From: Ascidia mentula
Lineage: Eukaryota; Chordata; Ascidiacea; Phlebobranchia; Ascidiidae
Direction of reading: 5' to 3'
Assembly (NCBI GenBank): GCA_947561715.1
Contig: OX387200.1
Span: forward strand, 5,024,501 to 5,088,500
DNA: 64,000 bases
Shown: positions 36,100 to 46,800 of the stretch, one piece after another
How positions within the stretch are numbered: position 1 is the first letter of the stretch
Layout of the letters: the number at the start of each line of letters is the position of its first letter
Notes under the pieces: model-generated
Databases searched by the model: none
Told to the model about the DNA's origin: nothing
What the model saw: only the letters and a program-made list of their open reading frames with translations
Program-made: the position numbers and the translations under genes

Positions 36100-37112
36100 A
36101 CGTCACAGCCGTGCAACCGCTAGACGCGATAATTGCCAGACGTTTTTCTTTGCCTACACAAAAGTTTCTGGTGCTTGATACATATGTTTCTCGATAATTT
36201 CAACTTTGTCTATGTTTGAAATTTTCCCAAAAAAGGAGTTACTTCTGCGCTACACGCGTTTAATCAAACAAGTTCGATCTATGTCAATGCATTTTCAGCC
36301 CATCTATTACCTGCAGCATTGTGACGTCAGACCCATTGATGACGCGAGGTCAGAACCATAAATTAGTGTTTTCTCGAATGATGAGCAAAAAAGAATTCAT
36401 CTCCGGAATTTCCCCAAAGTGAAAAAGATGTCAATCGCCGACAATTGATGTTTATAATGCAGTAGGTATACGTGTCCCATAGAAATCAGTCACGAAGGCC
36501 CATTATAGTATTTTGCAGTGTCGAATATTGTTCAAGACGAATGAATTCACGCATAAACAAATTTAAATATTACCGGTACAGTTTCTTATTTTATTTTTAA
36601 ACATTTTAGCTGGGATTGAAAACTTTTCATTTTCGTTTTTCTTGTAGTAAATACTTATTGTATTTATTTTCCCTATGCTTTTGCTTTGAACGTCGCTTGT
36701 GTTTAATAAGGGATGTTTTTTTTGCTTGCAATAGAAAACTAAAAACATTATCGCACGTGGGATCATAGAATAGAATACACGATAGAAGTATTTTATGTTC
36801 CATGAATATTGTAAACAAATTCGATATTTTAAAATGTTTGCGGTTGATGTATTTAAACTGAATGGCAACAGGCCCAACAAGTAGGACTCTTCTGCCGTAT
36901 TTTCTACGTCTGTCAGCTTTAGCAATTAACAATATGAACAAGCTTCTTATAATTTTAAGAAATACCATTATCTGTAGATTTCGTAGTTGTGTTTACTTTG
37001 TTTAGCTCACAAGGAACTGACAAGAACACAACGGTTAAAACCAACGATAGAAGCATATGTCCAGGCTTTGAAAGTATATAAAAAGCAAATCATGTATCTG
37101 TTTCCTGAGAAA
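36100..37112. repeat. About 1.03-kb repeat, copy 3 of 3
   Basis: Intron 1 of receptor copy B; nearly identical to 21003-22015 and more distant from 352-1385. Confidence 0.6.
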
Positions 37113-37711
37113 AACATGTCAATACAGCAAGCTTGCGGAATTCAAAATACGAACAAATCAAAACACTGGAAAAAAAGTGTGATATTTATGCACTGGAATA
37201 GCATAAGTGTTATATTAAATAAATAATGTTCTGTAATAATAAAGCCTAGTCATTGCTGTGGACTGCACGTTTTCAGTATTAGGCAATTTTGAAACAATTT
37301 AAAACAGAGGTGTACAACCTGTGGTCCAATAATCCCCTAAATTTTCACCCTTAACACCAACCAACAACAAAATGCTGCTATTGCTTCATTACCAAATAAA
37401 ATTTTGGTACAAGTTTATTTAGCAATAATTCGGACAATATTTTCAAATGAAATTGACTTGAAGTTTTGAAAGCAAGCTTGTATGTGGATCAAGTTTGCCG
37501 AAAACTCTGTGTCCCGGTACCGTTGCAGACGAAAGTAAGCATTTTTGGAAATTTCCTAATTTTATATACTTGTTGCGCAACGCTGCTTTTTTGCAAGATT
37601 TATCTTAATACGGAAAGATGTTGATAATGGTCATGTATTTTCAAACTTTTGAAATATCTTATTTAGCAAAAATATAAATAGTTAATACAATACGTGCCAG
37701 AATATACTCAC

Positions 37712-37766
37712 ATGCCGTAATTTCCAGTGCGAAAAATGCAAAAATATAAATCAATATCGCCAACAT
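37712..37766 (-). CDS. First coding exon (signal peptide) of receptor copy B
   Basis: Identical in plan to 22621-22675: ATG at 37766-37764, hydrophobic leader [24 protein letters not shown] donor, phase 1 end. It keeps the ability to start a secreted or membrane product. Confidence 0.65.
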
Positions 37767-39477
37767 CGGACAACTTTTTGCAAATATCCTGAATGCAAGC
37801 AGAATTATGTCTAAAGAAGGTCTTTACAACAGAACTTCACTTAATCAACATCTGTATTTTTACATTAAATGTTTTTAAAAGATTTAAAAACTAAGTTAAT
37901 AGTTTATAGATATTCGTACATCAACATCCTTATACGAGTATGCTTCAAACGCAAAAGTTTCGAAAGTTCTTTTTTTCCCCCTTTTCCTTTTATGAATCAT
38001 AATGCAATGTGCGAAACTGCATGACTTCACTGTTGACAATTCGAACAATAGGCTTATAGCATTGCGGAAAACGATCAGTTCCATCACTTGGTCTCTTTCT
38101 GATTATTTCTTCGCTTGACAAAAGATAGCAGTATAAACATTTAAACACGAACGGAAATTAACAGTTTGTATTTCACTCGAATTTAATGGACCTTGTACAG
38201 AGTTGGAAGAAAAGTTTTAAGTAATAATACATCACGTTTTGGGATTAAAAAGGCGCGTGTTATGCTCAACTTTTGGATCTTTCGTGATCACCGGTGCTGT
38301 AAAGCTAACTCCAAGCCTTCAAGTAATTGTTGGCAAAAAATTCTAACGGCGATATGATACAGATTGCGTTGTAAGTTGTGCTTATGCCTAACTATTGTCA
38401 GCAATAAATTTGGTCATAAAAACACCTCATCGAACGCACAAACTTTTTTCTGATAATTTTTTACATAATGTGTGATTTGCAAAATCCAAAATAAAGTTTT
38501 CCCGGTTAAAAAAATAGTCAGTCTACCTTTTTTGCATTAGAATAGTTTTAATAAAAGAATATTGTTCAATTTGACCAACAAAATTTGATTTGTTAAAATA
38601 GGTTTATTTTATTTTATCAAACACAAACGAATAATAGTTTTTTTGCACTCCTTGGTTTCTGGATATACGAATGGAGCTTTGGTGAAACTGGAGCGCCAAC
38701 TAACGGACCATGATTATTGCCATACATTGGATGTTAACGCCATTATAAGATACATCATTTGTTTAATGTTCCAAAGCAGCAGTTCCGAAATTGAACCTAT
38801 GAACAATTTTCATCCGCCCACGAAACAGAAACCTTCGCGTATCTAAGGGCTGGCGATTGTTATAAAGGCTTTGACATAATTTGGACAAGCCAAAACTAAC
38901 ACATCTTTCACTTAATATTAAGGTGGTTGGTCCTGCAACGATCAACGCAATAACCGGTGCTTCAATTTCCTCGGTGCTAATTGTTGTCGTAAGATAGATA
39001 TCTGACCGACTCTAACCACTGCTGTTAAAAGTTGATTTAGTAACGTTGTAAATATATTTTCACTCGTGTTGTTTCGTGATGTTTAACAATAAAGTTTTAT
39101 ATAACAACGCAGGTATGTTGGTTGTTCGTTACAGAGGCCATTATGATTACGCTTCGACAAATATCGAAATAAAAAGTCGTGTGTTTTTGTGCGCAAAGTA
39201 AGTATTAGTTATTTAAATAAAAACGGATCACTCTGAGGTACGAGTGAAATTGCTTACTCATCATGTTACAAAGTCTTCATTATTACAAGTCATGATTTAC
39301 ACAAAAGGGTTTTGTGTGTCGTGGGTGCTGGGTGTACGTGTTTTTTTGCCTTTTTAACGTTTCAGTAATTTATTTCCAGAACAGCTGTGATCATAAGTTG
39401 CATATAATAATTGTGCACTAACAAAACTTTTTTTCTGAACAACTTCTACACTTGATTGTGGTTAAGTGACAGTTATC
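37767..39477. promoter_or_regulatory. Divergent intergenic region between receptor copy B and TXNL1
   Basis: 1.7 kb separate the receptor ATG (minus strand) from the TXNL1 ATG (plus strand), so both promoters must lie here. No single motif is strong enough to name. An unspliced stretch CAATAAAGTTTTATATAA near 39086 could end a transcript. The same region is copied at 22676-24390. Confidence 0.4.
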
Positions 39478-41599
39478 ATGGGGGACAGTCGAGTTATATC
39501 GATTACAAATGATGAGGATTTTAAAAGGCAGAAGGCCGCAGCAGGCGATCAACTGATAGTGATTGACTTTCATGCTACTTGGTAATGTTTTCATGATAAA
39601 TTATTGAAGCAGCAATTAAATGTAAAAGGTCATTATTGAGCTAAATTACCCACATTGATACCTAATTTGTTTATGTTGCAGGTGTGGTCCATGCAAAATG
39701 ATTGCTCCAAAGTTCAACGAGCTATCTGTCAAATATCCTGATGTGACTTTCCTTAAAGTAGATGTGGATCAGTGTGAAGTGAGATCTAAATACATATTTT
39801 TTTGATATTTGCTATTGATGAGCGAAGCAGGCCATATGTGTGTTTCAAACAGATGTTTTGTGCAACTTTCCGTCCTTTATCAATTCAAACAGTAACAAAG
39901 TATGCAGACATACTTAGCTACATTCTCATGTTGCAAGCAACTATCACCAAAAAAAAGTGTTTATTTGGTCAGCCAATTTTAAATAGTTTATCATTTTAAG
40001 GAGACGGCTCAAGAATATCAAGTTTCTGCCATGCCAACGTTTAAATTTGTACACCGTAACAAAGTGCTGGCAAGTATATCTGGAGCTGATCCAGGGAAAC
40101 TTGAAAACAAAATCAAAGAGTTGTCAGAGGTGGTTGCTTCACTGCAAAGTGCCAAAGGAGATCCATCAATTGCACCGGGAATGGTTTGTAGCAAATAGTA
40201 CTCTGTCAAAATGTTTCTACCACAATAGCTATGTTTTCTGTCGATTGGAGTAAAAATGGCACTGAGAATTTTAGTTTAAAAGCTTATTTTTGTATTTTTT
40301 AGTATGGTATGGTCTATTGTAATAGTATTTCAAAAAATTAAATAACCAATAATAAATAACAAATACATGTGTTTGAAAAAAAAAAACGTTTAGACAGAAG
40401 GCTCTTAATTATTTTGAAATAATCAGTGAAGTTACAATAAGGTTGATTTCTTGACAAAAAACCTTTTCATTGTGCTGCTGTTTCATATGTTGTTGGACCA
40501 CAGATGGACCTTATCCAGTTTATCATTGAGAAAGATTGCCTAAACGAAAGTGAGGATCATCCTTTTAAGTATGTGTTCGAAGAAAACAAAGACTTGTACC
40601 TTGAGTCTGACTGTGATGCTGAGGTGCCTAAATTTGTTTTTCAGCTTTTGCAGCGAGTTTATCTGCTTGATATTTTCTTCTACAGTTGTTAATGTCCTTT
40701 ACATTTAATCAAGTTGTGAAGTTGCACTCAATAAAACTTAAGGGACCTGGCAACGGCCAGTCACCGAAAACAGTGAAACTGTTTATAAACCAACCCACTG
40801 TCATGGATTTTGACTCGGCAAGAGATGGTACTCCACTGCAGGAGCTAAGGTACCATCTAGTTCAAAAAAACTGAAACCTGTGTCTCTATCTAACAAAAAC
40901 TTGCATCGTTATTTGCTATTTAACATACACAACACGGCACAGAGCCCCTTGCTAAAACGTTTTCAAAAAATAGATTTTGCTTCAGTGGTATGGAAAATGT
41001 TTATTGACACTTGATGAAGCGAAAGGTACTCGTGAAAGCTAGTGTACTTTTTTAATACAAAAGTCAGTCTTCTTAAAGAGTGCCAAGTCAAGAGAATTCA
41101 GTTCATGGAATATGATGTTTATGTTGAAAGGTTAACATAATCGTTACTTATCCTAAATAAATACGTAATTGTTATTGTACAAGTTATTATTTTCAGCATT
41201 TGAGAGAAAAATCTTTTTAGTTTTAAATGTGTGCTCTATTTTTTTCAGCCTTTCTCCTGAAGATGTGAGTGAGGGAAACGTGATAAAGCTGAAGTTTGTG
41301 AAACTTCAAACTGTCAACAATTTGACTGTAAGTTAAACAAATGCACGGTGAAAAATGTCATTGTTTTGGTTTGCTAATGTTTCCAACCCAAACAACTTTT
41401 TTCAGCTTTTTATCCCCAACAACCAAGGCGATGAAGAAACGACAATTATTGAACGGGTTGTCCTGTATGGGAAAACTGTCAGCACCACAAATATGGAGGA
41501 ATTTAAGCGGGTAGATATTGAAAAAGGTTTCTTCCTTTCAAAATTTTTATGTAAAAAACTTTTTTGCAGGTTTCTGGCAAAAAAGGTGAATCACATTAA
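39478..41599 (+). CDS. TXNL1: Thioredoxin-like protein 1 (thioredoxin plus PITH domain)
   Basis: Eight exons: 39478-39581, 39682-39778, 40001-40183, 40504-40623, 40686-40849, 41249-41327, 41406-41510 and 41570-41599; 293 aa, against 289 in human. Residues about 1-105 are a thioredoxin fold with the active site WCGPC, split by intron 1, and the cis-Pro loop AMPTF. The C-terminal half is a PITH domain: [39 protein letters not shown] and [10 protein letters not shown]. It ends GKKGESH, as in vertebrates. TXNL1 is a cytosolic redox protein that associates with the 26S proteasome. All phases join. The start exon is also the outer breakpoint of the duplication, but this copy is intact. Confidence 0.95.
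41005..41085 (+). repeat. Dispersed GAAGCGAAA...CGTGAAAGC repeat in a TXNL1 intron
   Basis: TTGATGAAGCGAAAGG, a short stem, TCGTGAAAGCTAGTG, a T-run with TTAATACAAAAGTCAGTCTTC. The order and the AGTCAGTC block match the element at 45262-45593 read on the minus strand, so both probably belong to one family. Confidence 0.45.
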
Positions 41600-41971
41600 A
41601 CTCGACAGTGGTTGCTGCTTTGACCTAGTCCTACACAGTTTTGTCTGCTACAAGAGCAAAAAAGCCCATCCTGGGCGATCCCAACTTTTTTGTCTTTGCT
41701 CCTCGTTTTTTCTCCATTGGCCCACGAAAAAAAGTTTTGATTATTTCTTGTTCCCAGCATTAGGGTCTGTGACAAAGTTTAACCGCTAGAAGATGCATAA
41801 CAAAAACTTTTCATCGTTTTTGCGCTAAATATTTTCATAACTTACGCACGTGCAACAATAAGAACCGACATAAATTAGTGTTATTCAAATATTTGTTTGG
41901 GTGTAAACTGTAATACGAATATTTTCACCAGATCGAAAAGCAACCGTTTTAGTCTTGTTGACCGAGAAACA

Positions 41972-41977
41972 AATAAA
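41972..41977 (+). terminator. Likely polyadenylation signal of TXNL1
   Basis: AATAAA about 370 bp after the TXNL1 stop codon, in a sequence without further coding potential. It is the first canonical signal downstream. Confidence 0.5.
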
Positions 41978-41989
41978 GATTTTGACGAG

Positions 41990-43814
41990 CAACTCAATTA
42001 ATTTAGTTGGTTGTGGTTTTCTAATATACCTTTAAAAATACGTCCGTGGCAGCCGATAATCCAGTACTTCAGTTAAATGTGGGGAAGGATTGTTTTGAAA
42101 CAATTTACAGCAAGATTCTTTCGGTAAGAAGATTTTGTCTCGTTATAGAAAAAACATGTTTATGGAAGATATCTCCAGTCCGCGGACAATCGATTCCGTA
42201 TGTAGAATTATTGACAATATTCCCTGAGGATCCTCGTGGAACCAAGAAACACACACACATTTAACTCAACTTTTTATGCATTCACATGACACAATAATTT
42301 AATCTTCCGCATGTGTTAACTTTTTGCTACTGGTTGGATTTTAGTCAAGACATTTTTGGGGGTGGTAACCAAAAAGCCGCTGTTTCGGTCTACAAACTTT
42401 ACGCACATGTCGAACGAGTCCTGTGTAATTTTGTTCACAACGTTCTTCGGCAATGCTGCTTGCGTCCTAAAATGTTGAAATTTCAGTATTTAAAGCAAAT
42501 CTACCAAAAAACAATATGCTCCAAATGTGTAAGAACGTTTTTGTGTAAATGCACTAAATATTATATTTATAATATTGCAAAGTTTTCGTGAAAACTTTAG
42601 TTAACGCAGCCAGGCATGAAACGGGGAAATCCCTTTTCGCCCGTCCGTGATGTGGTTAAAGCATGTTAAAGTATCTACCGCAAGGTATGGCATAACAATG
42701 TAACAAACAAACAAATTTGAGAAAGTGGTTGAGAAAACAATGCCTTTTTGTTGCAAACCTGAACAGACCAGATATCGAGTTAATTGCCGAGTGTTCGCAA
42801 CCAGTTGCAAATGTTGGCATGTAGGCAATCTTGGCGGTTGCATTTTTTCAGTGGGATAAATGACAGCGAAACAAAGAAACTATAACCATGCTAACGATAG
42901 TGGGTCACACAATGTTTTCCTTAAAAAATTGGGTTATGATGTGGAAAAAGATGTGAAACACAAACTAAATTTGCTCGTTTTGTGTGTTTCAACAAACGTT
43001 AATATAAATTTTATTATTCAATAGTTTATTTTGACTAGTCAGAGAGCTGAAGGTTAAGAGAATTTTTAGAAAAAAAATTTTTATTGTTGTTGTAAGGTTG
43101 TAATAAGTTCATTGTCATTATAGGACAACACTCATTCTGGCAGAAAAATAATGTGTATTTACAATATTTTATTTCTGCCAGAATAAGTGAGGTTGATTAT
43201 GTCCTAGTCCTGCATCCAACCATGTTCCAGCAGTTTATACAGATCAATATTACGATTGTCAAATCATAAAAGCGCTGTTTGCTTACATTTGCAGCAGTAC
43301 ACAATTGGACGACTTTGAATCCAACATTTAGCAAGGTAAAGAATTGTTTTGCAGTGGATAAACACATGTGATCAACAACAATTTAAGGCATAGACTGTGG
43401 CAAGTGCTTGGTAATCATTTACCAAACATTTGCAATACGGCATGTTCACCTGGAGCAAGTACATAATTTTATATTTTTTAAATAAAATTGATTTTCAAAA
43501 TGTCTGAAAAGGACATCTTAGACTGCTGTACCACCACTTCAATGTAACATTTTAAAATCACAATCCTTACACTATATTTTTGTGGCCAAGCGAATGCTTT
43601 TAACCAACACAAGTTATGCCACTCATTTGAGGTTGTATTACTTCTTTTGCCCAAGTAGTGGCTTTAATTACTGCAACTTATATTGTTTACCTATAACTCA
43701 TGTACATAAATGTGTTGGCCGTTCGTATGTAAGTTTTCAGCTGTACACAGAATGTAGACATTTTGTGGGGCCAGGTTGGTTAATCGTGCATATGCAAAAA
43801 AGCTGATTCGTAAA
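41990..43814. other. Intergenic, no supported gene; includes an imperfect palindrome
   Basis: Only short frames are present. One at 42046-42264 starts with a stretch (LQLNVGKDCFETIY) faintly like a BTB/T1 strand and has a donor-like GTAAGA after it, but no partner exon could be found. An imperfect inverted repeat (43123-43146 against 43172-43205, arms around ATTCTGGCAGAAA) may be a small foldback element. Confidence 0.4.
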
Positions 43815-46800
43815 ATGAAGAAACTATTCTTGGTCCTGATGACTCTTTTTACAACATCATCAATTGTTTGGGGAAAGCTGCTGTTGGTATCTTTTGATGG
43901 AGTGCGGTGAGAAGGGATGCCAAATTTTTTTTTCAACACTCTCAAAAGCGCCAATTTATGCTTTTATGTAAAACTAATGCTGCAGACATTCCTAGTATTT
44001 TTTGGAATATATTTAGACTATATTATTTTGTAATTTAAATATTGTTGCCCCAGCATACCATTGTGCACAAAAAAGCAGTTTTACCTTCAACTTAAAGTGC
44101 CCAGATACTTGTAATCCAGTTTGTTAATATTTTGAAAAAAATTCCCAACCCTGCAATAATGCAAAATCAAGTAGGCAAATGACACTCAGTCGTAAATGTA
44201 TGGGAAAGTTTTACACTTTTGAAATCATTGGGTACAAATGTGCAATTCATGGTTATTGCTGGATGCACACATACCACATTTTTCATATTAAGTTCACTAC
44301 AAAACAGACAAAAACAAATTCCGTTGACAGGAAACCAAGACCGTAATAACGCCGGATATTATTGATAACCATCGGCATTACAATAGGACTGTGGCGTTAT
44401 ACTTCGTTATGTAGTCAGTTTTCAAATTTGAAAATGGTCGAAACAGCATTTTGTCACATATTAGATGATTTAACTATCAAATTTCTAAATTTTCAACATC
44501 GGTCGCTAAAAAACGCGGGACAACCTAAAACGACACGCCTAATTGGACGGAAAAAACTGTTTTCGCTGCAAAGTTTTCATTAAAACTGGTTTTTATATTC
44601 TGACAATAACGATTGTTTCAACGTGTTGTGGCGTTTGTGTTTATAAACGTTACTTCGCAGACATGATTTTGCCGGCCACGATGATGAGATTCCAGCGTTT
44701 ACGTACTTGCAGCAACATGGTGTCAGGGCCAGATATTTAAAACCGCCATTCCCGTCATTCACTTCGCCCTCCCATTTCACAATCGCTACAGGTCAGTTAA
44801 GTCATGGAACTCTGTTAGTGAATCTTTTTTCGGACTCCCATTGTTTTAACTTTTTTACATATTCACTTATTATATAACTTCACTAAAATCTTTACGCGAG
44901 CGATCATAAGTTTAATTGTTACGTCATACTCGCGAAGAGTCAATTACAAACAACTTTATTGTCATATCGTGACGGTCCCATGAGTGAAGCACAGACTCCC
45001 GTGGACCCATGGGATCCCTGGTGCCAGAAATGACACAATTTTAAGATTGCTAGTTGGCATGGTCGCGATAAAATGCAAAACTTAACCTTTGCAGGCAGCA
45101 ATGTGAACGCAACGCATTTTTCTTTTTGACTTCATCGTCTTCATGATTGAAATTGGTCAAAAACAAGTTATCCATAAAAAATTGTCGAGCATTTCTCTGA
45201 GCCAGCAATTTCGTTCTACTATAGCAAACGTTTAACCATATATACTCACTATGATGTTACACCTATAATGCTTGCTGGTGCACTGCTTTTATAAGGGACT
45301 GACTATGAAACCACTTTATTAGCACGAGCTTTCGCGAGCTTGATTTCGCTTCTTCAGGTGCAGCAAATGGCGTGTCAAATAAAATGCGGTAACGGCGCTA
45401 AAAACAAGAAAGAAAACAAGGAAAACGCACGAAGAGGTGATCACTGTTGGTCACTTAGTGCCCGTGGCATCTTGGTGAGTGTAGTGACTCATGAAGCCCC
45501 AGTCTCTGTTGAGACCGTGATTGACAGAGTCAAATAAAGTAGTTCGCTGTCGTCAGTCTCTTACAAAAGCAGTGCACCAGCAAGCTTTATAGGCATAGAC
45601 CACAGACGGACACGACAAATTGAGGAAATTTAATTATGATTTTACAGTATAACGTATCTAAAAGCTTTCACATAATTATTCGTTGGTCACGTGTTTTTAA
45701 TCCGCTTATTATGTCAACATGATATGACAGATAATCGGTAATACTGTTTGTCAGGTTTATACACAAACGCACACGGCGTCGTCGCAAATGACAAGATCAA
45801 CATTAGCGAGCCGCCGCCCACAACGTACTACCCGACGTACTACGCAGACGATTGGTGGGACGCTGGTGGCGAACCCATTTGGATTACTGCCGTAAAGCAG
45901 GTGTCAATGGCTTTCCATCGGCCAGGACAGCATAGTATAATGTAGCTTAGATTGGCATTAAAAGTTTTTTTTCTGGAGCACTTGCACGAACCCCTTTAAT
46001 GCCACCAGTACAAATATTATGTCTCCACTTAATAGTTTGATTTTTTGATTAGATTTTTTAGGGATGATTAGCACTAAACTACATTGCAACAAAATAAAAC
46101 TAAAGGAAAAGCTGTGCTTCAACTGAAATTTCCCTGGCAAACCTATTTTTAAAGTTATAGTTTTTGTATATAGTTATTCTCAACGGTTTTTGACCAATAA
46201 TTCCTTAAAACGATGAAGATCACCGTCAAATGTGTTGCATCCAATTTTGCAGGGTTTGCGAAGCGGTGGCCATTTGTACCCCGGCAGTTACGTAAGCATA
46301 AAAAACCGAACAGCTTCAAAGAGAGTTCTGTATGGCCCCGATAGTACAGAGCGGGAAGACGATTGGAGGCATTACGCTGACAAAATAGTGGAGTGGTTTG
46401 TCGATGACCAACTGGACATGGTGGCAGCCTACTTCACAGATGTATGCTCTCCGTTACGCGTCAATTGTTTTAAGTTGTATGCATGGCGACCGAGTCTGTG
46501 AATTGAAACCATAATAGTCGTTGAAAATGCCGCGTTGTCATTTTAGATTTACTGTTTATTGCTTTGACATGAAAAACTTGACGGTACAGGACACAGCAGC
46601 TGTCCACCCACCCACATGAGTCCTTTTCGTGTACTTTACCTTTAATTTTTTTCGCAGCCCGATGTACAATCTCACGTGCATGGCCCGGTGGGAAAGCACG
46701 TAGTAAGTGACGTCATGTCGAAAGTGAATCGGACCATATTTTATTTGCTGGAAAAGACCAAAAAAGCAGGACTAGCTGAAAGCCTAGACATCATTATAGT

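Larger units (their letters stand above)
24539..37766 (-). pseudogene. Partial receptor copy B (signal peptide to first FN3 exon), probably decayed
   Basis: This copy has the signal exon, six sushi exons, lectin, EGF and Ig exons and one FN3 exon (24539-24709), then stops at the duplication junction, so it has no transmembrane or phosphatase exons of its own. A LINE splits its second Ig domain at 27365-29296. Its main lectin exon ends differently from copy A: the aligned end gives a stop or a frame change. The sushi part is intact. It could yield a secreted sushi protein, or splice onward into copy A, since both copies lie in the same orientation and use phase 1 exons. I call it a pseudogene for the full-length product only. 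Confidence 0.7.
24472..39558. repeat. Tandem segmental duplication, unit B
   Basis: This 15.1-kb partner of 11727-24471 contains the 5' part of a receptor copy and ends in exon 1 of intact TXNL1. It is longer mainly through a 1.9-kb LINE and about 345 bp with a lectin exon pair. Because unit B keeps the intact TXNL1 junction and unit A the intact phosphatase end, the pair is what a simple tandem duplication gives. An assembly join of two divergent haplotypes could give the same picture and cannot be excluded from sequence alone. Confidence 0.85.

Noticed and set aside
41005-41060. Hammerhead-ribozyme reading of the GAAGCGAAA...GAAAGC motif
   Set aside because: The conserved CUGANGA, GAAA and cleavage-site order with three proper stems could not be completed by eye in any of the copies.
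41355-41789. 144-codon plus-strand frame over TXNL1 exons 7 and 8
   Set aside because: It joins exon 7, intron and exon 8 in changing frames; the true exons are set by splice sites and the conserved GKKGESH end.
42046-42264. Possible BTB/T1-like exon
   Set aside because: One weak motif only; no second exon, start or family-specific residues could be found.
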